Source: Seiridium cupressi (Eukaryota; Ascomycota; Sordariomycetes; Amphisphaeriales; Sporocadaceae). Taken from it: a stretch of 23,884 bases of DNA. The position numbers were made by a program, and so were the translations under genes. Every line of letters begins with the position of its first letter. Within the stretch, counting starts at the first letter, position 1. This document shows, piece after piece, positions 1 to 9,939 of the stretch. The stretch is taken from the NCBI GenBank assembly GCA_036674765.1, contig JARVKI010000199.1, forward strand, positions 1 to 23,884, read 5' to 3'. The notes under the pieces are model-generated. The model was not told the origin of the DNA, did not search any database, and worked only from the letters and a program-made list of their open reading frames with translations.

Positions 1-118
1 CCGGGCTGTGGCCCGCCCCCCGCCCGCCGCCCCCCCCCCCGCCCTCCCCCCCCCCCCCCTACCATCCCATCCCCCCCCACCCCCTCGCCCCCCCCCCCCC
101 CCCCCCCCCTCCGAGGTG
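1..118. repeat. Poly-C low-complexity tract at window edge
   Basis: The first ~110 bases are almost only C, broken by a few G, T and A. There is no CCCTAA/TTAGGG periodicity, so this is not a normal fungal telomere. It is either a real C-rich simple repeat (G-rich on the other strand) or a sequencing or assembly artefact at a contig end. Ordinary-composition DNA begins at about 112. Confidence 0.8.
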
Positions 119-760
119 GCGTAAAATTCCATGACCAAGTGGCGAGTAGACCTTTGTAGAAGCAAACTATTACAACTGTTTAGTGCTTTGTCTCATATAA
201 TTGCAGATAATGCCAACGACTCAAAAATTTCGGACGTCCTCAACTTGAGACATGACTACGAAGACCGTACGCATCATGGATAAGGTGACTCGTGGAGAGA
301 ACAACCGCGGTCATCTTGTTGTCCCCCAAAAAGACCATTTTCAAACTCTTGCGGTGACTCGGGAGTTGATAGACAAACGATATGTGATTTGGGTTGATGG
401 ACGGGTATCTATTCTCTCGTATCTACTCTCTTGCCTCTCTCCCCTCTCGACGTCAGGGGCTCAGCCATATAGCGGCGGACGGAAGCGCTGACCTCATGGC
501 TACTATGGATTTGGACCATGTGTAGCTCTGGAGGTAGTCCAACTCTTCGTGCATCTGATCCTGAAAATGCGTCTTCTCAACGGCGGCGATTGAGGGCGCT
601 ATCCTCCCCGAAGATCTGCATCTGATCCGATATGGCGCTCGAAGCATTCGATGTTCGATCCAGCTTATATATGGCCACAGGCTTAAAATTGCTGGCGGCG
701 GATTCCAGTCTCGGCGCTGTCTCCTGTCTCTCGATAAGGATCTTTCAGATGTTTGGCATC
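119..760. other. Intergenic sequence downstream of nudF, nothing recognised
   Basis: This stretch lies 3' of the minus-strand nudF stop codon and should hold its 3' UTR and terminator. The short open frames here (79 aa from 252, 120 aa from 815 on the minus strand) have no recognisable domain. I see no RNA gene or repeat. Confidence 0.5.
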
Positions 761-2287
761 TCAGTTGGCAAAGATCCTGACATTCAAATCGACGCTTCCT
801 GTTGCAATGACACAACGAATTTGCACTTCAGGCGCAGCACCCGCCTTAGATACGCCATTGACGGCGGTTCCATTCTGTCCATCGCTGTTTCCATTTACAA
901 CTGGCTCCTTGACAATGCCCGGCGCCCAGCGGAGGCAGGACACAAAATGCCCATGAGCATCATCCAGCTTCTTGACCATCTTGCCTTCCTGACTCAAGTC
1001 CCAACATCGCAACGTCTTATCGTCGGCCACACTGAGGAGGTATTTGCCGCCAGGATGAAAGACCAAGCCTCGTACCCAGTTATCGTGACCGACCAGTGTT
1101 TTGATGCAGTTTCCGCGACCATCCCACAACTTGATTGTTTTGTCTCTGGACCCGGTAGCCATGAATTCCGCGCTGCTGGATGTCGACGGAGGCTTCTGGC
1201 CGGCTATCTTGGCAAGATACTGATAAGAAGCTGGCGGGGCCAGTGTACAGCATTCGACAACATGCTCGTGCCCAACCAATGTAGCCTTGCTTTCAGGGCT
1301 CGCCAGCGACATGTCCCATAATCTTGCCGTCTGATCGGTTCCGCAGGATAACAGGAAGCGGCCATCCACTGAGGGGAATACATCCCTGACCCAATCGGCG
1401 TGGCCCCGGATCGTCTTGACGCAGTAGCCAGTCGTCACATCCCATATGCGTAGTGTCTTGTCTCTAGATGCAGATACCAGCAAGTTGCTCGACGACGGGG
1501 CACCCGCTGCACCCGAGGGAATAAATCGCACAGCGCTCACGCTGTGATCGTGACCGGGCAGAGTCTTGATGTTCTTATAATCGTCCGAGGGATCCCAGAG
1601 CTTGATAGTCAGGTCACTCGAGCACGAAGCCAGCAGTGTCCCTCCCCTCGGGCCGCCGAAGTCGACATCTAGGACAGCTTTTGTATGTCCCTTGATGGTC
1701 CGCTCGAGCTCGCCCAACTCCCAATCCCAAATCTTGATGGTATAATCTTCCGAGCCCGAGGCTAAGGATGAAAATACAGGGTGAAATGCAACGCAGGTGA
1801 TGGGCTCTCGGTGCGACTGTAGGGTATGCCTCGCCGGCGATCTGGGTAGCCAGCTGACGGGATCCTGGTTCCGGCGGGCCAAGGACGTGGGCGTCGCATT
1901 ATCGAGTTCTGCTTGTATAGTGGCATTCCGGGCTTCTAGGTCCATTATCTACATCTCTTAGCGACATGAATCTCTGGGAGAGCGCCGAGGTAGCTGGATG
2001 GGCGAGGCCACAGACCTTTTTCTGCAAGCGGACCACGCTCGTCCACTTCTTCTCGAGAAGACCTTCATATTTCTTGGTTGTAGTAGCGTCAAGGGCATCG
2101 CCCAGGTTGAGTTCTTGCCTCAGGGCATCGGCGGTGCTTGCTAGGTTGTTCGAGGATAGGTATGCGACGATCGCCTTGTGCCTGAGGAGGGGGCGCACTT
2201 TGATCAGCAAGGATGTGAGGGGCTGCACGAGGAGATGGAGACGTACAGTTCGTCAGCTTGGCGCGACGTCAGAATTTGACTGCTCAT
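761..2287 (-). CDS. nudF: LIS1/PAC1/NudF, dynein regulator (three exons)
   Basis: This is a cytoplasmic dynein regulator acting at microtubule plus ends in nuclear migration and spindle positioning. Joined minus-strand exons are 2287-2247, 2181-2016 and 1948-761, giving 464 aa, close to other fungal LIS1 proteins. The start ATG (2287) is the one that yields the conserved N-terminus [14 protein letters not shown] followed by [12 protein letters not shown]; the first exon is only 41 nt. A LisH motif covers about residues 9-41, a short coiled coil about 55-85, and seven WD40 repeats the rest. Repeat landmarks include [39 protein letters not shown] and the last repeat ending [16 protein letters not shown]. 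Both introns have GT...AG ends and keep frame. It is divergent from the microtubule polymerase gene at 4808. I see nothing broken; the family assignment is secure. Confidence 0.95.
1949..2015 (-). other. nudF: nudF intron 2 (67 bp)
   Basis: On the minus strand the donor is GTCTGT and the acceptor is TGTAG, with GCTAAG as a possible branch site at 1958-1963. Phase 0. Removal gives [13 protein letters not shown], the expected coiled-coil sequence of LIS1 proteins. Confidence 0.88.
2182..2246 (-). other. nudF: nudF intron 1 (65 bp)
   Basis: On the minus strand the donor is GTACGT, the acceptor is CTCAG and a GCTGAT branch-like site lies at 2203-2208. The intron splits a Leu codon (CT|G) and joins the short first exon to the LisH motif, restoring the family sequence [13 protein letters not shown]. 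Confidence 0.88.
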
Positions 2288-4035
2288 GCTTGCTGTCTGT
2301 CCCTGGAGGCTTGCATGAGCTCAGAGGCGCGGGCGATGGGAGGGCGGTTGGTTTGTAGGTTGCGTTTGGAATCCAATTCCAGGGCGGTCAGGAACTGCCT
2401 CGGTGTGCGAGATGCGATGCTGGGCCGGGCCCCCGCAAAGGAAATTCAATCTTGTCCAGCCCAGACTGCGACGGCGAGGGTGCTCTCTTGTGCGGTCGGT
2501 AGCAAGGCGTTGTTGGTGATGATGATGTCAGGAGCGGCACCGTGGAGGATTTGCCGAGCTCGAGTTTTGGTAAATTCAAACAAACAGCCAAAAGTTGGGG
2601 ATGGCAACGGGACGTGGGTGTCGCGGGGCGCATGTGCCACTCGGGAGCGTCTAAAACCCACTTTCGAGTTCGAGCTTCCAGACGAAGAGATCGGGAACGG
2701 CACTCTCTTGATTTAGTCAGGTACGAGCAAGTGCAATGCAGCAGTGCTGAGGTGCGAGACCTCCAAGCTCATCCTATGAATCAGAACGGCATTGAAGATG
2801 GCGGTTGTCTATGCGGTCGTCGTGTTCGATGCTGTAAAGCAGATCGAAACGCCAGCCCGCGCAGGGCTCAATGCATAGTTGCAGCCATCAAGACACCTCC
2901 AGGTAGGTAGTTACATCACAAATAAGCATCTATTCAAGCCACACGCAATAAGACATCTCGACGGCAAACCCCGAACGCTCAACTGGCTTCCAATTGCAAG
3001 CAAGTCATGCAGCATGACAGTATGCAGGATTTCTGTCAGTCAGCCTTACCAGACTGGCAAGAAATTCAAGCTTGAGGGAAGGCAAACAACATCCAGTAGT
3101 TTCAGTGTAGAAATGGGGATTGTGACCAACCGAGCCACAAGCACGATTCTGTTCCTGTGGCAATGGCCTGGTGTTGATGGGGATGGGGGTCCCTCGTCCG
3201 GATCGGGCTGGCCTCGCTGGCCTGGCTGTCTGGCTGAACCCCTGGATCATGCACCCCTGTGCATCTGATCTGTCCCGTGCTAAACTTCTGCGTCAGCACC
3301 GACCCAACCAAGTGAGGCACGCCCGGGCGCGGTAGCGGTAGCGTGTTGTCCAACCTATTTTTTGAAGGCTCCCGGGTTGTTATGTACATGCTAGCATACA
3401 CATGTACCCAAATGAGTCCAAGATGGGAGTCGACAGGGTGGGTGCGCTCAGATGATGGCAATACACACGTCCCGTACAATCTTCTTCTACAGTATGTGCC
3501 TGGCACGCTCTAAAGTATACATTGTATATAGTCTTTGATAAATATATATGTACCCATTCGCACAATGTATGCAGCAGTACCCTGCTATTGTATCACGTGC
3601 TCTTATGGTATTTTACAATACCTAACTACCACTTGAGACTTGCCTAACAGCTACAGTACACGATCGACTTGGAGCCCCCGGCCGCCGGCAAGTGCCCTAA
3701 AAGCAAAGCGACACCCCACTGCAGCCCGACTGCGGCTCCTAATGGCCCAAACCCGCCTGGGCGAAGCTGTTTTTGCTCTTAGCGCCCCTGTCAGTGGGAA
3801 TGAGGGCGAGGGACAGGTGCTTGCTTGGTGCTTGTTCTTAGTCGTGGGTGCGCTGGGCTGGCTGGTTGCCCGACGCGACCCCTGTTGCTGCAGCCCACCT
3901 TTTGCCCGCCCGCACATTGGACGCAACGCTTTTTCCATGGCCAACCATGCTTGCGCCGTCTCCGTCCCTCAGAGGACCAAACAAACCGACATCATCGTCG
4001 ACGTCCAAGAGACGTTACTAAAACGTTCGCACTAT

Positions 4036-4062
4036 TATTTATTGATTGACTGATTGATTGAT
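4036..4062. repeat. Imperfect ATTG/ATTGACTG microsatellite
   Basis: The unit ATTG/ATTGA is repeated about six times with one interruption (GACTGATTGATTG), in the stu2 promoter or leader region. Confidence 0.75.
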
Positions 4063-4525
4063 CTTTCCCGCTCCGAAACCAATATTCCGGAACTCCCAGT
4101 CTCTGCCACACGCACGCAACCCTATTTCGCGTCGCTGCAACACAACTGAGCGCATCAATCTTGATATCCAATCTCGAAATCGCATGTAAACCACAACAGA
4201 ACAATCAATGTACGTTTGCATCCTCCCTCGCTCTGGTTCATGGAGTTTGAGGCTCCCCCGTTGTGCGCAACTGCATGTGCACGCGGCGATGCCTCAAAGA
4301 AACGGAAGCTGCAAACCCTCAGTCGCACTTTCCAACCCGCGTTCCCTCCCCCCAGTTTGGCCTGCACCTGATGCCCTTCCCGACTTGAGCTCAAGTGCAA
4401 GCTCTCGTCGCATAGGCCGACGGTAGCAACAGATTGGAACAACTATCGTCGCTTCCCAAACCCGCACGGGCTGTTCTGACGCCTTGCCCCCATGTTTGCC
4501 CTGACCTCGACGGCATCCCGTCAAT

Positions 4526-4807
4526 ATGCCTTTCGACCGTTTGCGCCGGCCATCCTTGCAGAGACTGATCCAGAAAGTGGCAGATACCTTATCACCTCCG
4601 CCAACGTCAAACGGCACCAAGACCAAAGAAGCATCCGTATCCAAGAACTCCAGGTTCCGGTCACGGCAGAAACGACAGGAGCCCACACCCTCTGCTTCTC
4701 CGACCTCGCCACAAGCAGAATCACCCCTGCAGACAAAGTCCACTGGCCTTGCTCTAATACCATCTATCGAGTCCTGTCACAAGGTCTCCGAGACCTTCAA
4801 AGACAAC
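4526..4807 (+). other. In-frame upstream extension of stu2 (leader or alternative N-terminus)
   Basis: From the ATG at 4526 the stu2 frame is open through 94 codons before the canonical start. The encoded stretch is basic and rich in Ser, Pro, Thr and Lys, begins MPFDRLRRPSLQRLIQKVAD, and has no domain I recognise. It may be a 5' UTR that happens to be open, or a longer isoform. Transcript evidence would decide. Confidence 0.4.
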
Positions 4808-7559
4808 ATGGCGGAGGGAGAGCCAGATTACAGCTCTCTTCCGCTGACAGACAGATGGGTTCACAAGGTGTGGAAGGTTCGTAAGAGTGCATACGAGGAG
4901 GCAGCAAAGCAATTTGAGACGACGCCAGACGAGTACGATCCCTCGTTCCGCCCCTTCAACCAGGATCCCGGTCTGTGGAAGGGGGCTGTCACAGACTCCA
5001 ACGTCGCCGCCCAGTCAGACGGCATTGCTGCGTTCTGCGCCTTCCTCAAATTCGGTGGCAAGGAGAACTGTACTCGATCGCGGAATCATGTCGTGACCCC
5101 TATCTGCGAAAAGGGCCTCATCTCGACAAGGCCTGCCACAAAAGCATCGTCCATCGAGGCATTGTTATTACTAGTAGAGCTGGATGTGCCGGGGCCGGTC
5201 ATTGAAGATATACTCCCCGCGCTATCGGCGAAGCTGCCAAAAGTCGTGGCAGCCGCCCTGGCTGCTCTGACCACCATCTTTCACAACTATGGCTGCAAGA
5301 CTGCCGACCCGAAGCCTGTGCTCAAAATACTGCCCAAGGTATTTGGCCATGCCGACAAGAATGTCCGAGCCGAGGCCACCAATCTGGCTGTTGAGTTCTA
5401 CCGTTGGCTGAGGGACGCCATGAAACCCATGTTCTGGGGCGACTTGAAGCCAACACAACAGTCAGATCTGGAGGCACAGTTTGAGAAGATCAAGGCAGAG
5501 GGCCCGCCAAAGCAGGAGAGACTATTGCGCTCCCAGCAAGAAGCCGCTGCACGCGCTCCTGCTGCCGGTTCTGCCGGCGAAGAAGCGTATGATGAAGGTG
5601 ATGACGCAGAAGAGCCCGGTGAAGTTGATGCCTTCGATCTTGCCGAGCCGCAAGAACTGTTGTCAAAAGTCCCTGCAAATTTCCACGAAAATCTCGCCTC
5701 TTCGAAATGGAAAGAGCGCAAGGAAGCCCTGGAAGCCCTTTATGCACTGCTTAATGTGCCAAGAATCAAGGACGGAGACTATGGAGAGATCAATCGGGGT
5801 CTAGCCAAGTGTATGAAGGACGCCAACATTGCCGTTGTCACACAGGCAGCACAGTGTATCGAGGTTCTGGCCAAGGGTCTGCGGAAGAGCTACGGCAAGT
5901 ACAGATCTGTCGTCATGGCGCCCATCATGGAACGATTAAAGGAAAAAAAGGCATCTGTCGCCGATGCCCTCGGCGCCGCACTGGACCAAGTCTTTTTGGC
6001 TACCAGTCTCAGCGAATGCATGGAAGATATCACCACTTACCTCGTCCACAAAAACCCTCAGGTCAAGGAGGGCACCATGAAGTTCCTGGTTCGGTCTTTA
6101 CGCACAACGCGCGATGTGCCAAGCAAACAAGAAATCGCTACTCTGGTCGAGTTTGCCAAGAAGCTTCTAGCGGAATCGAGCGAAGGACTACGTTCTGGTG
6201 GTGCTGAGGTACTGGGCACTATCATGAAAATCATTGGCGAGCGTGCTATGAATCCACATCTCGAAGGCCTGGACGATATTCGCAAGAACAAGATAAAGGA
6301 ATACTTCGAGACTGCCGAAGTCAAGGCTAAAGACAAACCAAAGCCCCCGCCTACTCCTGCAGCTCGGGCTCCGCCTGGTGGCCCGAAGAAGATTCTTGGT
6401 GGTGCCAAAAAGGCGCCCGCTGGTGTAAAGAAGACGGCCCCTGCTGCCGCCCCTCCCCCGGCAGAGTCAGCACCTCTAGCTCCTCAGCCGAGTTCCAAAG
6501 CGACGCCTGCTGCCAACAGACTTGGCGCGCCCAAGTCCTCGGGACTCACTGGTTTGAAAGCCCCAAGAGGGCGACTTGCTGGTCCTGGTGGTTTGGCATC
6601 TCCTCGGAGAGCACCAGCAGCAGCGCCTCCGCCGCCGGTTGAAGACGAAGAACCCGTACAAGCGTCACCTCCCCCGCGGCCGAGAATTGGTCTTGGAAGA
6701 GGTGGTCTTGCCGCACGATCGCTGGCAAAACCTGCCGCGCCTGCTGCAGCAGCCCCTGCGTCGAATTCGCCTACCCCATCCAGTGGTCTGGCGGCAATTG
6801 AACGCGCCGAGCTTGAGGAGCTTCGCGCCGCCAATGAGCGGCTGTTGAGGCTAGCCGATGAGACACGTCATGAAAAGAGCAAGATGACATCCGAGATTCA
6901 GGAGCTCAAGAACCAGAACGCACAACTCATCGAAGACCACACGAGAGACGTGCTCAGCATCAAGGCCAAGGAAACCCAACTGGTAAGAGCAAGAAGCGAC
7001 GCCGAGGCAGCTGAACAGACCAATGAGCGACTGCGCCGCGAACTCGAGCGCCTCAAGAGGGCTCTCAGTAAGGCTGAGGCCGCGAGTGCGAACAATGGTG
7101 TCACCAGTCCTGGGGTCGGTAGCCCAACGCATGACGATGTGGGTATCTACCGTGATGGAGGCAATTTCGCCGGTGGTAGAGCAACTAGGACGAGTTTCAC
7201 CAGCACATTGTCTGAAGAAAAGGAGAATGGCGACCCGCCGCCCAGCTACACGAGGAACAAGATGATGAGTCCCGATTTGAGGTACGGCAGTGGTTCAAGT
7301 GGTCGAGGCAGTCCTGCCAGAGGATACCGAAGTACCCCTATAGACGATTCTGTCGGATATGGCGGCTCGGCGTCAGGCACAAGTTCGGCGGCAGGCGGTG
7401 GTACGAGCAATGGCGTCGAAAGCTGGAAACGTGCTGCAGAGGTTACCAGCCAACTCAAGGCTAGGATAGAACAAATGAAGGTAAGCTTAGTAGTCCTCCA
7501 ACGCAAGACTCCAGCTGACAACCAGAACCCAGGCCAAGCAGGGTTTCAATCGGCCTTGA
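4808..7559 (+). CDS. stu2: Stu2/AlpA/XMAP215 TOG-domain microtubule polymerase
   Basis: A microtubule plus-end polymerase and spindle protein (Stu2, Alp14, AlpA of fungi; XMAP215/CKAP5 of animals). Exons 4808-7480 and 7533-7559 give 899 aa, the usual size of fungal two-TOG members. The start at 4808 places MAEGEPDYSSLPLTDRWVHK at the N-terminus, as the family expects. TOG1 covers about residues 1-235. After an acidic linker, TOG2 runs about 282-508 (SSKWKERKEALEAL onward). A Pro/Ala/Lys/Gly-rich basic linker follows. A coiled coil lies at about 662-757 for dimerisation. The C-terminal segment WKRAAEVTSQLKARIEQMK is followed by KQGFNRP encoded on the last micro-exon. Reading through the intron would instead give a low-complexity tail ending at 7687, which I reject. 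The frame is open upstream to an ATG at 4526, so a 94-residue N-terminal extension cannot be excluded. Confidence 0.93.
7481..7532 (+). other. stu2: stu2 terminal intron (52 bp)
   Basis: Donor GTAAGC, branch-like GCTGAC at 7514-7519, acceptor ACCCAG. Phase 0 after the codons for Met-Lys. The following exon reads AKQGFNRP then TGA at 7557-7559. Confidence 0.8.
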
Positions 7560-7928
7560 TAATGGCAGAGACACCCACCATTATAGCCTTGGTCCCGAAT
7601 CGGACCTTGATCATTGCGCCCAGGGAGAAGAGAACGGGTTTCGCTAACGATGTTACGAAGGAAGGAGCTGGTGGGGGGGGCCACTAGGCCTCGCGCTGGG
7701 TCTCGCTATATTTCTTTTGGGTTGACGAAATATAGAAGGGTACATTTGCAGAGCGTGTCTGACTTGATGAGTGCATTTCTACGGCGTCAGTTCGGACATC
7801 ATACCCCTCTTTGTTAGGCCTTTTTGCAGAAGGTTTTGTAGATGGTCTAATAATCAATTGCCAAGCAGGCCTGTTCTAATGGGTCATGCTTTCTCACCGC
7901 GGATAGCATTTGTCCTAGTCAGTGCGGG

Positions 7929-8000
7929 TATCTGTCCATGTTTCATCGGCTGTCGGGTCCTTGATAAGTCAGCGGGGTTATGCAGGACAGATAGCCGATG
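7929..8000. repeat. Interleaved inverted repeats (pseudoknot-like order)
   Basis: Arm a (TATCTGTCC, 7929-7937) is complementary to GGACAGATA at 7985-7993. Arm b (CATCGGCT, 7944-7951) is complementary to AGCCGATG at 7993-8000. The order a-b-a'-b' means the two stems cross rather than nest; the 3' arms abut, sharing base 7993. Confidence 0.7.
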
Positions 8001-8178
8001 CCCCAACCTCATGTGCAACCTGCAACCACTAGTCTAATATGTCCATGCTCCAGGTAGTCGTATAGAAACTACCGGTCATTTCACTGCTGTGAAGGTTTTT
8101 GCAGCACATCACCCCGTTCAGTAACTCTGTTATCCTTCGTTCGTGCGCTCGTTCCCAGGTGGGAACGTTGTCACGAGG

Positions 8179-8201
8179 CCGCTAAAAGCAGAGCAGAGCG
8201 G
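8179..8201 (+). repeat. 23-bp direct repeat, copy 1 (leader of amidohydrolase gene)
   Basis: Starts CCGCTAAA and ends GCAGAGCAGAGCGG. It matches 9341-9363 at 22 of 23 positions (A versus C at the eighth base). It ends 11 nt before the ATG at 8213. Confidence 0.85.
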
Positions 8202-8212
8202 ACTTTTTGGCC

Positions 8213-9637
8213 ATGACGCTCTTGACAATCGATGTGGCTGATTGCCACCGCGTGGTAGATGTCAAGCAGGTTGCGGAAGCAACGCTTGAGGAGGAGAATG
8301 ACTCGGAGAAACTCATCAAGCCATGGAAGCTTCCGCCGCAAAAGTCCTACATCCTAGCTAACGCCATCCTCGTCGACCCTGTTGCTGGGAAGACGAGACT
8401 CGGTGCCTGGGTGAAGATCTCGGGTGGTCTGATCGAACATGTCAGATATGCTCACTGCCCACCCGCGCCTGTCGATATCGATGAGGGCAGCATCCTTATA
8501 GATTGCTCGGGTCTGTACTTGTGTCCTGGACTCGTCGATGCGCATGTCCACCTCTCGGCGGTGCCTGGCTCGGCGTCCCTTGGCGGAAGTATGGGTGACG
8601 ATTCCGCTGTGAGCCATTTCCGGCAGCCCTTTGTCGCACGACAAAGCTTGAGGCGCGGGTTTACGAGTCTGCGGGACTGCGGCGGTGCCTCGCTGGCCCT
8701 CAAGGAAGCCATTGCCGATGATGTATTTCCAGGCCCGAGGTTGTTTATCGCGAACCACGCTCTGAGCCAGACCGGTGGGCACGGCGATCGCAGGGGGCCG
8801 CACGACCATCCTGTTTCATTGTGCTGCAGTGGGCAGGCCGAGGGCGGACTCGCCATTGTGGTTGACGGCGTAGACGAATGCATCCGGGCAGCGCGCGAGC
8901 AGCTGCGGACGGGTGCTGATTTCATCAAGATCATGGTCGGAGGCGGCGTCGCGTCGCCGAGTGACAAGCTCACCAACACGCAGTTCACGTCGGCCGAGAT
9001 CCGGGCCATTGTCGAGGTCGCCGAATCTTACTCGACCTTTGTCACGGCGCACGCATACACCCCTAGGGCGATCAGGCACGCCGTTTCGAACGGAGTCAAG
9101 GGAATCGAGCACGGCAACTTCATCGACGAGGATACAGCAAGGTACATGGCGGAGCACGGGGCGTGGCTGACCCCCACGCTTGTCACGTACGAGGCCATGG
9201 CTAATACGGAGAAATACAAGGGCTTCCTGCCACCCGAAAACGCAGCCAAGAATAGGGAGGTTCTAGACAAGGGCCTCAACAGTCTCGAGATTGCGCACGC
9301 GGCTGGGGTTAAGATGTGCTATGGCAGCGATCTTCTTGGTCCGCTAACAGCAGAGCAGAGCGGTGAGTTCGCGATTCGTCGGCGAGTCTTAAAGGATGTC
9401 GACGTCCTGAGAGCCGCGACAGTAAATCCTGCTGAGATGATGGGGCAAGGAAAGTTCTTGGGCCAGATCAAGGAGGGATTTGCGGCGGATTTGCTGTTGC
9501 TGACCAGTGATCCGCTCCAAGATGTTGCAGTTCTGTCAAGGCCTGAACAGAGCTTGTGGGCTGTTATCAAGGACGGCAGGGTATGGGAGAGCAGGTGGCC
9601 GGCTTTGCCTACCGACATCGAGGAAACGGGTAGATGA
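8213..9637 (+). CDS. Amidohydrolase-superfamily metal hydrolase, ochratoxinase-like
   Basis: A 474-aa single-exon protein of the metal-dependent amidohydrolase (imidazolonepropionase/prolidase-like) group, which hydrolyses amide bonds such as those of N-acyl amino acids or dipeptides. The first ATG is at 8213; the frame is open a little further upstream but only from TTG. From this start, His111 and His113 sit in VDAHVHL, the likely carboxylated Lys239 in DFIKIMVGGGVASP, His280 in TAHAYTP, His300 in IEHGNF and Asp373 in YGSDLLG. These are the six ligands of a binuclear site, and the spacing nearly equals that of Aspergillus ochratoxinase (known ligands His111, His113, Lys246, His287, His307, Asp378). 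The usual beta-sandwich segment (SYILANAILVDP) precedes the barrel and a C-terminal part (GFAADLLLLTSDPL) follows it. There is no clear signal peptide, so it is probably cytosolic. The substrate is unknown. Confidence 0.9.
   Translation: MTLLTIDVADCHRVVDVKQVAEATLEEENDSEKLIKPWKLPPQKSYILANAILVDPVAGKTRLGAWVKISGGLIEHVRYAHCPPAPVDIDEGSILIDCSGLYLCPGLVDAHVHLSAVPGSASLGGSMGDDSAVSHFRQPFVARQSLRRGFTSLRDCGGASLALKEAIADDVFPGPRLFIANHALSQTGGHGDRRGPHDHPVSLCCSGQAEGGLAIVVDGVDECIRAAREQLRTGADFIKIMVGGGVASPSDKLTNTQFTSAEIRAIVEVAESYSTFVTAHAYTPRAIRHAVSNGVKGIEHGNFIDEDTARYMAEHGAWLTPTLVTYEAMANTEKYKGFLPPENAAKNREVLDKGLNSLEIAHAAGVKMCYGSDLLGPLTAEQSGEFAIRRRVLKDVDVLRAATVNPAEMMGQGKFLGQIKEGFAADLLLLTSDPLQDVAVLSRPEQSLWAVIKDGRVWESRWPALPTDIEETGR
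9341..9363 (+). repeat. 23-bp direct repeat, copy 2 (inside amidohydrolase CDS)
   Basis: Second copy of the 8179-8201 segment, encoding part of LGPLTAEQSGE near the catalytic Asp. The flanks of the two copies do not match, so the similarity is confined to 23 bp. Confidence 0.85.
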
Positions 9638-9939
9638 ATATAGTAGACTACCTTTGGAGCCATCCAAATGCTCCGCGACATCCTAGTAGGAGACAAGACA
9701 GCATCTGGTACACTAGTTTTCGTGTTTGGGAATGCGGTTTTATTATTCCGCTGGAGCCCCTTCTTCCCTCTCATTTCCTTCTTTCGTTCTGAGAATGGGC
9801 AACCTGACTCAACAAGCACCATAGAAAACCAGCGTACACTCGCCAGATAGTGCAAATATCTATCTATTTCGAAATCCGAAGGGTGTTAAATTCCTGTATG
9901 GTTTGCCATCGGTGGCAGAGAGAGCGTGTGTTAGGCATG

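Larger units (their letters stand above)
2288..4807. promoter_or_regulatory. Divergent intergenic region between nudF and stu2
   Basis: About 2.5 kb between two divergent starts. It must hold both promoters and both 5' UTRs. The small open frames on each strand have no domain I recognise. An ATTG-rich tetranucleotide repeat lies at 4036-4062. No classical TATA box stands out close to either start. An in-frame upstream ATG for stu2 lies at 4526. Confidence 0.55.
7560..8212. other. Intergenic: stu2 3' end and amidohydrolase leader
   Basis: No coding gene is visible. Two interleaved inverted repeats lie at 7929-8000. A 23-bp segment at 8179-8201, just before the amidohydrolase ATG, recurs inside that gene. 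Confidence 0.5.

Noticed and set aside
1..118. Telomere at the window start
   Set aside because: No TTAGGG/CCCTAA repeats are present; the tract is near-pure C.
632..1321. 229-aa plus-strand open frame antisense to nudF
   Set aside because: It is a shadow of the WD40 coding exon on the other strand, with no domain of its own.
7481..7687. Continuous 1053-aa reading of stu2 through to 7687
   Set aside because: The tail after 7480 is unlike the family, and a good GT...AG intron (7481-7532) with a branch site restores a short conserved-looking C-terminus.
8207..8212. Amidohydrolase start two codons upstream at 8207
   Set aside because: The codon there is TTG. The first ATG in frame is at 8213, and it also brings the metal ligands to the numbering seen in ochratoxinase.
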